Assembly (NCBI GenBank): GCA_017625465.1
Contig: JAGAKS010000017.1
Coordinates: forward strand, 92,946-156,945
Reading direction: 5' to 3'
From: Clostridia bacterium
GTDB lineage: Bacteria > Bacillota > Clostridia > TANB77 > CAG-508
DNA length: 64,000 bases
The position numbers and the translations under genes are program-made. Shown here one piece after another: positions 12,001 through 19,760 of this stretch (positions within the stretch are counted from its first letter, which is position 1; each line of letters begins with the position of its first letter). Below the pieces are notes generated by a model that saw only the letters and a list, made by a program, of their open reading frames with translations, made no database searches and was not told where the DNA came from.

Positions 12001-12902
12001 CATTAGATGTTGGTGAAGTAGATAGAGCAAATTCATTTGTTGAAAATTCTACACCAGAAGAACTTCTAGCTAAAGCAGAAGAAATCAAAGACCAAACTTA
12101 CGTTAAAGTTGATGGAAAATTAACTAGCGTAAAACATCCAAAAGTCGGAGAATTTGTAGGAAGCATTTATTACATCGGTAAAAATGAAGCTTACACACAA
12201 TCTGATATAGTTGTTACAACAACAATAAGACAATTGATTGACTATGTAGACAATGATGCAGTATTTAAATCAGCAGACAATACTGATTTAAACGGAAGCT
12301 GGAAATCTACAACAGCTGATGAATTATTAGAAACAAAAGCAATAGATAGTAATATCATTGGAGAGTATGATGGAATTAAAAACATTGTTGATGATAAAGG
12401 TGTAGCATACTCAACAACTGAAAGAAGCAACTTAATATTAAGTGTTGATTCAGTAAATGGTGATAAACTTGCAAATCCAGGATTTATAGTTAAATTAGTA
12501 CCATTTAGTGCATCTAAACAAAATGAAGATTTAGATGAGGCACTAAGAGTTGCAAACTGTGAAACAATGATGAACTTGACAATGACAAGATCAATTGATA
12601 GTGAAATTGATGAAGACGATTTAACTTATGATAATATCGCTGAAATTGTTAAATTTGAAAACACAGTTGGTAAGAGAGATATTGAAACTATTGCAGGTAA
12701 TGCTGATCCAAAACAAGGAGAATTCGCAGTATCACTTGTAGAAAGAGATGCGAGTGCAACAGAGCTTATCACATTTACACCTCCAACAGGTTTAAATACA
12801 AAAACAGCTCTTACAATCCAAATGTTAATTGTATCAGTTGTAGCACTAGTAATATTAGCAGTTGGTATAGTAGTTATCAAAAAAACAGTTTTGAAAAAAT
12901 AG
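6066..12902 (+). CDS. Giant surface adhesin: thioester-like N-terminus, Cna-B repeats, TPPTG sorting signal
   Basis: About 2278 residues from ATG 6066; a GTG at 6057 is in frame but overlaps the previous stop. The N-terminus is a signal peptide ending near AYA (residue 31). Residues ~65-190 contain 'ICCYHGG' (C71/C72) and 'VQYAWW' (Q184), which match the Cys and QxA(I/W)W positions of surface thioester domains (inference). A Cys/His-rich insert lies near 439-470. Four Cna-B-like modules follow from about 516, 616, 717 and 815. Each has an early Lys (NKK, LIKH, VQK, ITK), a mid Glu (EEV, REV, SEV) and a late Asn (ATN, AYN, VKN, VNE) suited to Lys-Asn isopeptide bonds. SdrD-B-like segments start near 930 and 1551 ('ENIPAGNYVVRF'). 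The C-terminus is TPPTG, hydrophobic segment, KKTVLKK, homologous to the truncated first gene. It is probably attached to the wall by a sortase encoded elsewhere and could bind host or mucin surfaces covalently. Confidence 0.85.
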   Translation: MKKLFKDIDKRFLISLLIIIALLSTVVVAYATKVTTEMDSDGSYGTSLDVINFEDQYLAFEDLLEKYDIICCYHGGNDSHLGSYGAATLTAGGNSTTVTDSGKEIGKLVKADEGNQTALTITSTDPQTPYTDESYYAESWAWYEVTEKVTTSPDNSYILAEMISEVDPDDRLKVFYEDGYSTVQYAWWVTDDNKGTNHSTINALYEEAEAFYAYIKLIAESIDVNTFQPTDYSFTDDDGVLHEGTVPAPKLNYNPEYNKDANQDGIEEVDENGNATGKDKVTVTFDTDTNTWTVGPFSINYVEESYEKENPETPQDERDPVQFAGITKAQLYLQKDGEQFEVPFAIEEDKEGIANPATEVEGAKWRFNFLKDQREVTDNYKFPHANEVFYVEIDYIEGATLLMNLHFDFKYMNAGGQYEKLEGTYYEQTWTPNSEVAEYCSGSCGHSSHDANSTCDGKCSHGYSSRHAIKWNYWLDLTGMNEQTSQLLAYGVKGARWYLYTELDLPFNEDEEDKEWNYTINKKVVDENGNPVSTSDKFVFDVYKNGEHFDQVKVAANVPFKSATYKLKDGEDYPNIEIKEKIDENEYTVDITKTTNEDGNKTTFVFDATNIPIPQHGDITLIKHADPSHADWEYQFKLYIDNVLQIIPGKTSDAGIITIKPGVPWTSGDIKYTGTAPKYRVEEVNIPEGSTLYKITNKEGVLGANVIVDAYNDDWESGELSVQKIIDGNVSTTEKFTIEIEVGGKVYKKELGANQTWSDRFVWDRGTTPPTYKVREVNLPEGWELLEITNPEGQLQKDKKIEVKVKNKTDDKPKSGYVSITKEIETDDKIGVDNNLEFEFTTRISGTFECEGESIVNGTKVITSTLKPNETWTSPEVTWKGDAPTYSVSEVKLPEGWKQLSISNAKGTMEEGKTMKVTCVNEYKIVTEYDLTMAMSGLVWEDAPLNEEDKNTEDSKPNGKYDDSEQGIQNVEVFIWKVLYNGQTELSRKLATAYEENSDTPMTFPIYTSADGIWKAPRMSVPGLTEEEIASGATRADYDVEFYYDGQTYKPTDFLASGSASDFRRGNNARRNEYNRDSMAIEDPAEREAFDNKFATITGDTPIQDDGSTNGYAEGTNGERTDLLYYSTDSIPSLDGNTRKISELQTLNEGFVREQYRMPARTSTGGLTWPFDSKYHLEYVEKYLNKIESGIVIRYHYSATYPYLLNINLGLVKRDEAELAVTKDVYSANVVVNQKLMNYKYNEYIDFENEKYQDYLNLQLKVADANISYKLDLYESDYYYRAKVYEGSEVHGALQEFYRSLGKENISDELDLDVFLTYKIGVYNNSDSYLAEVKKLTDYFDEDLELVDTKVSRYIQEANGVSVDSETEVASPAYVIKKGPSGDSMWAEQLTKSIEGKITTDYGTKVNSSITPSSGDEGMQVTENVRAEEGKKYYKATIDLSDSDFRLAVGEKLEVYLTFKVRTDETPATFGNGEGLAEAVKSYVRLGTKSNVAEIAAYTTYYADTQKIAGKVDKDSAPNNVGIENKNDKSWYEDDADSAPIITLDLYTETRDVNGMAWEDKETETIDYNQRIGDGIYKAEDGEEPIGNLTTQMVEKVRVKQTGAEETYKEYDFVWPTSKTFDFLNGKSLKEVTGFDSVTLTSNRAEDTGMYYFENIPAGNYVVRFNYGNFPYDDMDVDGNLVMLEHHDEAKTANYEPDRHPAVYNGQDFKTTKYQSDVVGEDGKTANVSNAEGYIDNEWYDFETCKYDDEGNVITHNSDAIDNEARRLEVIAYSRVLDHTITSILATANDYSADHTELYKQTNMFADTAKINLNIENMHNLEKQTLEGDTKAGGSEVKDGIKVNYVYGKTDVNGNKGTVGIINYNYVVEAIDIGLEERSNTEIVLDKEIESITLTPNTGSEPILKAVYDISYDYTLDEETGKSTYKANVKLDEDKSYGTEHLLAQNKDEEAGLQNFRYIYYDDTIAQSLNLEVKYRFTALDVGEVDRANSFVENSTPEELLAKAEEIKDQTYVKVDGKLTSVKHPKVGEFVGSIYYIGKNEAYTQSDIVVTTTIRQLIDYVDNDAVFKSADNTDLNGSWKSTTADELLETKAIDSNIIGEYDGIKNIVDDKGVAYSTTERSNLILSVDSVNGDKLANPGFIVKLVPFSASKQNEDLDEALRVANCETMMNLTMTRSIDSEIDEDDLTYDNIAEIVKFENTVGKRDIETIAGNADPKQGEFAVSLVERDASATELITFTPPTGLNTKTALTIQMLIVSVVALVILAVGIVVIKKTVLKK

Positions 12903-12917
12903 ACTGATATAAATAGG

Positions 12918-12949
12918 AAAACTTCTAGAAATTTTCTAGAAGTTTTTCT
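12918..12949 (+). terminator. Rho-independent terminator after the surface-protein pair
   Basis: A 12-bp stem (AAACTTCTAGAA at 12918-12929 with TTCTAGAAGTTT at 12934-12945) followed by TTCTTTT. The rest of the gap to 13107 is AT-rich; TTGACA at 13046 has no well-spaced -10, so I do not call a promoter. Confidence 0.85.
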
Positions 12950-13106
12950 TTTGCTCTTGTCTTTTGGAAAAAAGTGTAATAAAATGTCAGTGTTATTAAA
13001 AATTATCACAAATTGTAGAAAACTTTTAAAAATAATGTACTAAAATTGACAAAAAAATTTATTTATAAGCGGTATATTATTTTAAGAAAGTAAGAGGTGG
13101 TTAAGG

Positions 13107-15389
13107 ATGTTTCAAAATATTGCAGAAGAGACAGTGCAAAATGTAAACGAAAATACTGAAGCTGATTCAAAGATTATTAGAATCTTAAAAGAGCTTTTTA
13201 AATTAAATAATATAATAATATATGTTTTAACATTTTTTATATCAATGATTACAGTTAAAGATGTATATATTCCTTTAGGGATAGCAATGGTTGCAGCTTG
13301 TTTAGGAAGTACAGTACCAATTTTTCTAGTATATATATCTAGCTTAGTAGGTACAGCTATATCATTAGGTTCGAGTGAGTTTGCAAATGTATTCTGGCTT
13401 TCAATAGTATATTTCTTATTAATTACGCTATTTAAACCTAAAGTATGCATAGAAGAAAGAAATGAAATATATAAAACTGGTAGTAGATTATTTTGGGCAT
13501 ATATACTTTGTAGTATTGTTAGAAATTGGGGAAGTGATATCTGGGTATCAGATTTATTTTCAGCAGGTATTACTGGAGGAATACTATATGTATTTTATAA
13601 AATATTCGTAAATGGAATTATTATTATTAAAGATTTTAAAATAAAAAAAGTATTTACCATAGAAGAAACAGCATCAGGTATAGCTATAGTAGTACTTGCT
13701 TTATCTTTCTTTAATAATAACGTAATAGACAAATTAACAATATCTAGTATAGTAGGAATGTTTTTAATAATTATACTAGGCTGGCAAAAAGGTATGCTTG
13801 CAGGAATTTCAACAGCTTTGCTTTCAGGAATTATGCTAGCTTTTGTACAAGCTTTTGATTTAAGCAATATTATAGTATTTGTAGTTCCTGCTGTTGTAGT
13901 TGGTTTCTTAAGTACTTTCAAAAAAATGGATTTGCAAAAAATTTTTGGTAGAACAAAAATGTTAGATAATGTAGGCGAAACTAGACTTACTGAAAACAAA
14001 GAAATTGTTTCAGAATTAGAAGGACTTAAAGAAACAATAGAAGAAAATTTTGCTGAAGAAAATGAAGAACAATTAGAAAATCAAAAATATGAAAGATACG
14101 AAGAAGCATTTTTTGAAAATTTAGAAGAAATACAAGATAATATTTTTTATGATGAGCTAATCCTTGCGGAAAACGACATTATAAGAGATGTATTCAATAT
14201 ATTAGAAAAAAACGATATTATTTTAGAAGATGATCTTGTAGATATTTTTAAAAGAAACAATAATTACATTTTAGTCCAAGATCAAAAGATTAAAGAAGAT
14301 TTAAGAGCAGTAATTAAGATTGCAAATAGGGCATATAAAATTATACAAATAGAAAATATAAAAATAAATGAAAATAAAAAAGCAAATAAAAAAATTGCTA
14401 AAGTCGCTAAGGAAGTAGCAAAAGCGGTAGATACTTGTATTGAAAAAGTAGCGCAAAATAAAGATGAAAAACTTGTCAAAAAGGAAAAAGAGATACAAAA
14501 AATACTATCTGGAAAAAATATTCCAATCGAAAATGCAAATATCAGATTAGTAAAAAATGGAAAATATATTGTGGAAATCAAATTAGATATAAAAGATACT
14601 ACTTTAAGAGATAAAAGCAGAATTGCAAACATATCTGATTTAATTTCTAAAACAATTGGAAGCAAAATGTCATTCCAAAAAGATAGAAGAAATTTAGATA
14701 CAGGCGAATATACTCAAACATATTCTACTGAAGATAAGTTTGTAATGCAAGTAGGAAGTTCTAAGATATCAAAAGAAGATAGTGAAGCTTCAGGCGATTG
14801 TAATTTGCAAATGAGATTAGATGATGGAAAATACATTTTAGCAATTAGTGATGGTATGGGAACAGGTGCTAAAGCTAGGGAAAATAGCAAATTAGTTATT
14901 ACAAGACTAAAAAAACTTTTACAAGGCGGATTTGAAAAAGAACAATCTATCAATCTTATAAATAGTGCTTTAAGCCTAAAAACAAAAGAAGATGAATTTG
15001 CTACATTAGATATGTGTGTATTAGATTTATATGATGGAAATCTAAGTTTTGTAAAAAATGGAGCATGTAATACATATATTAAGAATAAGAAAAATATATC
15101 TATTATAAAATCAGAAGAGATGCCAATAGGAACTGGACTTGAAGTAAATTTAAAAGAAAAAATATTGCCAGTTTCAGATGGAGATATAATTGTTATTTGT
15201 AGTGATGGTTTAGTAGATTCTAAAGAAGATTTAAAAAAGGATTGGGTAGAAGAGTTTTTAAAGAATATTAGCACAAATAATGTACAGAAAATATCTGATA
15301 TGATTTTGGCCGAAGCTATAGATAATAATTACGGAGTGGCAGCAGATGATATAACTGTTATAGTTGCAAAAATATTAAAGAAAAAATAA
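13107..15389 (+). CDS. spoIIE: Stage II sporulation protein E (SpoIIE), membrane PP2C phosphatase
   Basis: SpoIIE dephosphorylates the anti-anti-sigma factor SpoIIAA at the asymmetric septum and so activates sigma-F in the forespore. The 760-residue protein has the family layout: a soluble N-terminal stretch, about ten hydrophobic helices (residues ~30-270), a charged coiled-coil linker (~280-500) and a C-terminal PP2C-type domain. The metal-binding motif 'ISDGMGTG' is near residue 580, and 'CSDGLVD' and 'AADDITVIV' are near the end. The start is ATG 13107 after GAGGTGG. Length is slightly below the ~820 of Bacillus. The gene shows that the organism belongs to a sporulating lineage. It is followed by its own terminator. 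Confidence 0.95.
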   Translation: MFQNIAEETVQNVNENTEADSKIIRILKELFKLNNIIIYVLTFFISMITVKDVYIPLGIAMVAACLGSTVPIFLVYISSLVGTAISLGSSEFANVFWLSIVYFLLITLFKPKVCIEERNEIYKTGSRLFWAYILCSIVRNWGSDIWVSDLFSAGITGGILYVFYKIFVNGIIIIKDFKIKKVFTIEETASGIAIVVLALSFFNNNVIDKLTISSIVGMFLIIILGWQKGMLAGISTALLSGIMLAFVQAFDLSNIIVFVVPAVVVGFLSTFKKMDLQKIFGRTKMLDNVGETRLTENKEIVSELEGLKETIEENFAEENEEQLENQKYERYEEAFFENLEEIQDNIFYDELILAENDIIRDVFNILEKNDIILEDDLVDIFKRNNNYILVQDQKIKEDLRAVIKIANRAYKIIQIENIKINENKKANKKIAKVAKEVAKAVDTCIEKVAQNKDEKLVKKEKEIQKILSGKNIPIENANIRLVKNGKYIVEIKLDIKDTTLRDKSRIANISDLISKTIGSKMSFQKDRRNLDTGEYTQTYSTEDKFVMQVGSSKISKEDSEASGDCNLQMRLDDGKYILAISDGMGTGAKARENSKLVITRLKKLLQGGFEKEQSINLINSALSLKTKEDEFATLDMCVLDLYDGNLSFVKNGACNTYIKNKKNISIIKSEEMPIGTGLEVNLKEKILPVSDGDIIVICSDGLVDSKEDLKKDWVEEFLKNISTNNVQKISDMILAEAIDNNYGVAADDITVIVAKILKKK

Positions 15390-15401
15390 ATAAATTTAAG
15401 C

Positions 15402-15436
15402 TGAAGTGAACTATAAAAAGTTCACTTCATTTTTTG
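15402..15436 (+). terminator. Rho-independent terminator of spoIIE
   Basis: An 11-bp perfect stem TGAAGTGAACT/AGTTCACTTCA (15402-15412 with 15419-15429) followed by six T. Confidence 0.9.
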
Positions 15437-15532
15437 TCTTTTTTGTATAATGCTATTGTATTTTACTAGGAAAATATGATATAGTAAAAGCGTATAAAAT
15501 TAATTTAAATAAGAAATTTGGAGGGTTTTTGA

Positions 15533-17056
15533 ATGAGTAGAGCTAGAGGAAAAAGATACGATGAAAAGCCTAAGTTAAATATAAAAAAAGTAATTGCTAC
15601 AATTATTGCAATAGCAGTATTTATAATGTTTATAATTTCTCTTAAAAACTTATTATCAAATCCAGAAGTAAAGAAAGAAGTATCTACGGTTACTACTTAT
15701 TTTACTGTTTATGATAATAATAAATGGGGTGTTATTGATAATAATGGTAAAACAATTTTAGAAACTTCTTATGATGAAATGATTGTTATACCAGATAGCA
15801 CAAAAGATTTGTTTATATGCACTTATGCTGTAAATTATGAAACTGGAGAATATAAAACAAAAGTATTAAATAAAGAAGGTAAAGAGATTCTTAAAAATTA
15901 TCAATCAGTTGAAGCTATTGAAAATTATGATGATAACAATGTTTGGTATGAAAAAGAAATTCTAAGATATAAAAAAGATGGAAAAGTTGGATTAATAGAT
16001 TTTTCTGGAAAAGAAATTGTACCAGCAGAGTATGACAAAGCTTATGCAATGCCAGGAATAGAAAAAAGCATTATTATTGAAAAAGATGGACTTCGTGGTT
16101 TAGTAAATAATAGTTTAGGTGAAGTTATAATAGATGTTAAATATGCAGAAATTGAGAGTCTAGGCAAAACTTATGAAAATGGATATATTGTAAAGAGTAC
16201 GGATTCATATTATGGTGTTATTACTACTGATAAAAAAGAAATATTACCTTGCAAATATGATAAAATATACAATGTATCAAATAACGAAATGTTTGTTGTA
16301 ACTGAAAGTGGAGCCAATAAAGTAATTAACAAATCTGGTGAAGATGTATTAACTAGTGGTTTTTCAGAAGTAACTTCTATAGATGGAGAATATTTAGTTA
16401 TAAAAAATAATGATAAATATGGTGTAATAGATACTTCAGGAAATTCTCAAATTCCTTGTGAGTATGATGTTTTATTAAAAGCTTTTGATAAGACTTATAT
16501 TGCTAAAAAAGATAATAAATATGGTTTAGTAAAAATAGGAAATGAAGTTTTAATTGATTTTAAATATGAAAATATGTCATATAGAAAAGAAGCCAACTTT
16601 ATTGAAGCTGATTTAGCAGATTTTAAAACAGATATTATAGATAAAAATTTAAATGTAGTACTATCTGAAGTTATTATTTCAGATATAAATACAGAAAAAG
16701 GCTATATTAGAGTTAGAGTAGATGATAATTACAAATACTATAATTTCCAATTTGAAGAGAAAAAATCACAAGAAGTAATGCCAACACACACGTTATTCCT
16801 TGTTAAAGAAAATGGAAAATATGGTTATGAAAATATTTCGGGAGAAAGAGTTGTAGATTGCATTTATGATGATGCGACTGAGCAAAATGAATACGGTTAT
16901 GTGGCAGTAAAAAAAGGTGGTATTTGGGGAAGTCTTAAATCAGATGGTACAGTTTGTTTAGAGCCAAACGTAAACTTAGATAACAATTTATATATCGATT
17001 TTATAGATACATGGCATATAGATGAAAATTCAAATATGAATATATATACAAAATAA
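15533..17056 (+). CDS. Membrane-anchored WG-repeat protein
   Basis: 507 residues with a basic N-terminus and one transmembrane segment (~20-42), so most of the protein lies outside the membrane. The body is a series of WG repeats: 'KWGVIDNNGK', 'KVGLIDFSGKEIVPAEYDKA', 'KYGVIDTSGNSQIPCEYD', 'KYGLVKIGNEVLIDFKYE', 'KYGYENISGERVVDCIYDDA', 'IWGSLKSDG'. WG repeats form beta-rich arrays of unknown role, often in surface or signalling proteins of Firmicutes. Start ATG 15533 follows GGAGG; a possible promoter is TTGTAT (15456) with TATAGT (15480), spacer 18. The next gene begins 26 bases after the stop, so they are probably co-transcribed. No enzyme motif is visible. Confidence 0.8.
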   Translation: MSRARGKRYDEKPKLNIKKVIATIIAIAVFIMFIISLKNLLSNPEVKKEVSTVTTYFTVYDNNKWGVIDNNGKTILETSYDEMIVIPDSTKDLFICTYAVNYETGEYKTKVLNKEGKEILKNYQSVEAIENYDDNNVWYEKEILRYKKDGKVGLIDFSGKEIVPAEYDKAYAMPGIEKSIIIEKDGLRGLVNNSLGEVIIDVKYAEIESLGKTYENGYIVKSTDSYYGVITTDKKEILPCKYDKIYNVSNNEMFVVTESGANKVINKSGEDVLTSGFSEVTSIDGEYLVIKNNDKYGVIDTSGNSQIPCEYDVLLKAFDKTYIAKKDNKYGLVKIGNEVLIDFKYENMSYRKEANFIEADLADFKTDIIDKNLNVVLSEVIISDINTEKGYIRVRVDDNYKYYNFQFEEKKSQEVMPTHTLFLVKENGKYGYENISGERVVDCIYDDATEQNEYGYVAVKKGGIWGSLKSDGTVCLEPNVNLDNNLYIDFIDTWHIDENSNMNIYTK

Positions 17057-17082
17057 CTAAAGAAAAAAGGAAGGAATTTATC

Positions 17083-18342
17083 TTGGAACTAAAGACAAAA
17101 TATCAATATACATATTTTATACATCCATATATGGTGGATGAAACTAGATACGATAAATATATCTTGAAACTTTTTAAAGATAAAAAATGTAGTTTCAAGA
17201 TATTTCAAAAAGAAAAAGATTTAGATATTTATAATTATTTCTTACCACATGTTAGAGATTATATGTTTCCTACTTTTGAGTTTAGAGGAGACAAATTAAA
17301 GAATTTTAATAGCTTCTCAAAAGAAGTAAAAAGTAAAATTGTATCAAAGCAAAATGTTGCTTGCTTTGATTACAAATTATCAGAAGATATTCAAGGTAAA
17401 ATGGGTGAAGAAAATGGAATATTTTTCAGTATAGCTAAAATTCAGATTATTTGTTTTAGCACAGGTATATGTTTTTTAGCAATTAAAACTCATATTGAAG
17501 GTACTGAAAATTTTGCGGATTTATTAGATTTTAATTATAGATTTAAGAGTATAAATTCAGAATTTTCATCACTAAAAGATTATGAAAATATAAAAATACA
17601 AACAGATATGTTCAATGATGTAAAGGATATATCTGAACTTATAACACAAATCACAGGTGTATATGAGAGAAAAATATCAAAAACTAAAGATGAACTTTCA
17701 AATTCTAACTTTTTTGTTTATGCTTATGCTTGTATAGAAAGTGACAAATGGAATGAAAAAAATGAATTTTTGCATATTGAAAATGAATTTTATAAATATG
17801 CAAATTCTCTTCCAAGTCAGTATTTATCAGATTTTAATAAAACAAATATAGAACAAAATTTACATATTATTGAAAAATTTAAATATTCAAAAATTGCATT
17901 AACCAATAGTTCAGTAAATATTTTATGTTCTGGTATAGATACTTTTAATTATACTAAGCTTCCTTATCAATATGAAAATGAGTATTTCTATACATATATA
18001 TTAACTTTATATCAAAAAATGTTTTTGAAAAAGCTTAATTCAGATTTTAAAGAATATGAAAAAATTTCAAAAATGCGTACAAATTTTATAAACTTTACAA
18101 AGCAAATTTGGGAAAAAGAAGTAACTTTAGATGATACAGGTAGTTTATATTATAAAACAATAAAAAAGACATTAGAATTAGACGAATTATATGATGAAAT
18201 AAAAACAAAATATGAAATTATTTACAAAGATTTAAATATTGAAAAAAATAATTCATATTATTCAATTATTATTATATTGTTAATATTTTCTTTAATATTT
18301 AATACGGTAAATATCTTGTTTTTAATGTATTTATTAGGATAG
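17083..18342 (+). CDS. Unknown protein with a C-terminal membrane segment
   Basis: I do not recognise this 419-residue protein. It starts at TTG 17083 after AAGGAAGG. Residues 1-300 are soluble, rich in Lys, Phe, Tyr and Asn, and carry no motif I can name. Residues ~310-385 are helical and charged, and the last ~27 residues are hydrophobic (SIIIILLIFSLIF...), which would make it a tail-anchored membrane protein. A long helix followed by C-terminal membrane sequence recalls CorA-like proteins, but the GMN motif is absent and only one segment is clear, so I do not assign that family. It sits between the WG-repeat gene and acpS, with 12 bases to acpS. Confidence 0.7.
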   Translation: MELKTKYQYTYFIHPYMVDETRYDKYILKLFKDKKCSFKIFQKEKDLDIYNYFLPHVRDYMFPTFEFRGDKLKNFNSFSKEVKSKIVSKQNVACFDYKLSEDIQGKMGEENGIFFSIAKIQIICFSTGICFLAIKTHIEGTENFADLLDFNYRFKSINSEFSSLKDYENIKIQTDMFNDVKDISELITQITGVYERKISKTKDELSNSNFFVYAYACIESDKWNEKNEFLHIENEFYKYANSLPSQYLSDFNKTNIEQNLHIIEKFKYSKIALTNSSVNILCSGIDTFNYTKLPYQYENEYFYTYILTLYQKMFLKKLNSDFKEYEKISKMRTNFINFTKQIWEKEVTLDDTGSLYYKTIKKTLELDELYDEIKTKYEIIYKDLNIEKNNSYYSIIIILLIFSLIFNTVNILFLMYLLG

Positions 18343-18354
18343 AAAGGCTAAAAA

Positions 18355-18726
18355 ATGAAAATTTCTTGTGGAACTGATATTATTGAAATTGATAGAGTAA
18401 AATCATGTATTGATAATATTGGCGAAAAATTCTTAAATACTATATATACTGAAAAAGAAATTGAATATTGTGAAAGTAGAAAAACGCAAAAATATCAACA
18501 TTATGCTGCAAGATTTGCAGCAAAAGAGGCAATTTTTAAAGCATTAAGTACAAGAATTGGTGGAAAATATGATTGGAAAGATTTTGAAGTGCTTAATGAT
18601 GAAAATGGAAAGCCAAAAGTTTTTTTAGCTACGGAAATCTTAAATTTAGAAGATATAGATATTAGTATTTCACATTGCAAAACTTATGCAGTTGCGAATG
18701 TAATAGCAATTTATAAGGAGAATTAA
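18355..18726 (+). CDS. acpS: Holo-[acyl-carrier-protein] synthase
   Basis: AcpS transfers 4'-phosphopantetheine from coenzyme A to apo acyl carrier protein, which fatty-acid synthesis requires. The 123-residue length is normal for the trimeric AcpS type. Motifs are 'GTDIIEIDR' with metal ligand D8, 'RFAAKEAIFKAL' with E58, and 'ISISHCKTYAVANVIA' near the end. The start ATG 18355 lies 12 bases after the previous stop and the stop touches the tatD start directly, so acpS is inside a tight operon. Confidence 0.95.
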   Translation: MKISCGTDIIEIDRVKSCIDNIGEKFLNTIYTEKEIEYCESRKTQKYQHYAARFAAKEAIFKALSTRIGGKYDWKDFEVLNDENGKPKVFLATEILNLEDIDISISHCKTYAVANVIAIYKEN

Positions 18727-19491
18727 ATGGAATTTTTTGATTCACATGCACATTATAATGATGAAAAATTTGATATAGATAGAAAAGCTATTTTAGACAA
18801 GCTATATAATGAAGAGCAGATTACTAGAATTACTTGTGTAGGATACAATATTAAAGAAAGTAAATTTGCTTTAAAACTTGCCCAAGAAAATAGCTTTTTA
18901 TTTGCAACAGCAGGTATTTCACCTAATGATATAGAAGATTTTACAGAAATAAACTTAAAAGAAATAGAAAATATTGGAAAAGACCCAAAATGTGTTGCAA
19001 TAGGAGAGATAGGTTTAGATTATTATTGGAACAAAGAGAACAAAGAACTTCAAAAAGAACTTTTTATAAAACAAATAGAAATAGCTAATTGTTTAGATTT
19101 GCCAATAGTTATACATACTAGAGATGCAGCAGTAGATACTATCAAAATTCTTGAAGAACATCCAGTAAAAAACAAAGGTATTTTCCACTGTTGCCCGTTA
19201 AATCAAGAATTAATAAAAAATGCTTTAAGATTAGGTTTTTATGTATCTTTCAGTGGCAATATTACTTTTAAAAATGCTAAATCTGAGCCAGCAGTTTCTT
19301 TGGTTCCATTAGATAGATTATTAATAGAAACAGATAGCCCGTATCTTACTCCTGAACCATTTAGAGGAACTAGAAATGACTCTTCAAAGGTAAAATTAGT
19401 TGCACAAAAAGTAGCTGATATAAAGGGTATTTCATTAGAAGAAGTGGCAAAAATTACATATCAAAATGCAAATACTATATTTAAAATATAA
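18727..19491 (+). CDS. tatD: TatD-family metal-dependent hydrolase/DNase
   Basis: A 254-residue TIM-barrel hydrolase of the TatD/YcfH family, which has 3'-5' exonuclease and deoxyribonuclease activity in characterised members. Metal-binding motifs are visible: 'DSHAHYND' (H7, H9), 'AIGEIGLDYYW' with the bridging Glu, 'LPIVIHTRDA', 'IFHCCP' and 'LLIETDSPYLTPEPFRG'. It begins on the base after the acpS stop codon and ends just before a strong terminator, so it is the last gene of the operon. Confidence 0.93.
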   Translation: MEFFDSHAHYNDEKFDIDRKAILDKLYNEEQITRITCVGYNIKESKFALKLAQENSFLFATAGISPNDIEDFTEINLKEIENIGKDPKCVAIGEIGLDYYWNKENKELQKELFIKQIEIANCLDLPIVIHTRDAAVDTIKILEEHPVKNKGIFHCCPLNQELIKNALRLGFYVSFSGNITFKNAKSEPAVSLVPLDRLLIETDSPYLTPEPFRGTRNDSSKVKLVAQKVADIKGISLEEVAKITYQNANTIFKI

Positions 19492-19513
19492 AATAATACA
19501 AAAAAATATATAA

Positions 19514-19550
19514 AAAAGTAGAAATTTTTAAAAAAATTTCTACTTTTATT
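19514..19550 (+). terminator. Rho-independent terminator after tatD
   Basis: A 14-bp AT-rich stem (19514-19527 with 19534-19547) followed by ATTTTG. Confidence 0.8.
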
Positions 19551-19560
19551 TTGCCTTCAA

Positions 19561-19760
19561 TCCACTATTTTCGTAAGAAAAGTGGAAAAAATCACAAAAA
19601 ATGTAACTAAAACTTAATAATTTTTAATTAAAACCTATCAAATGTACTTCCGTAAATGATTAGGAAGTGTTTTCCAAAACCGCCAAAAATCGCCTATTGC
19701 AAAAAAAATCAAAAATGCTATTATATAGCTAATGAATTATTTTCAGGGAGGATTTTATTT
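19561..19760 (+). promoter_or_regulatory. Leader of the dockerin gene with two hairpins
   Basis: A hairpin at 19561-19586 (TCCAC-TATTTTC-gtaa-GAAAA-GTGGA) has no T-run, so it is not a terminator. Further on ACTTCC at 19646-19651 can pair with GGAAGT at 19662-19667, and this element includes the 11-mer TTCCGTAAATG also found upstream of the 959-6064 gene. No convincing promoter could be fixed. The function is unknown. Confidence 0.3.
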
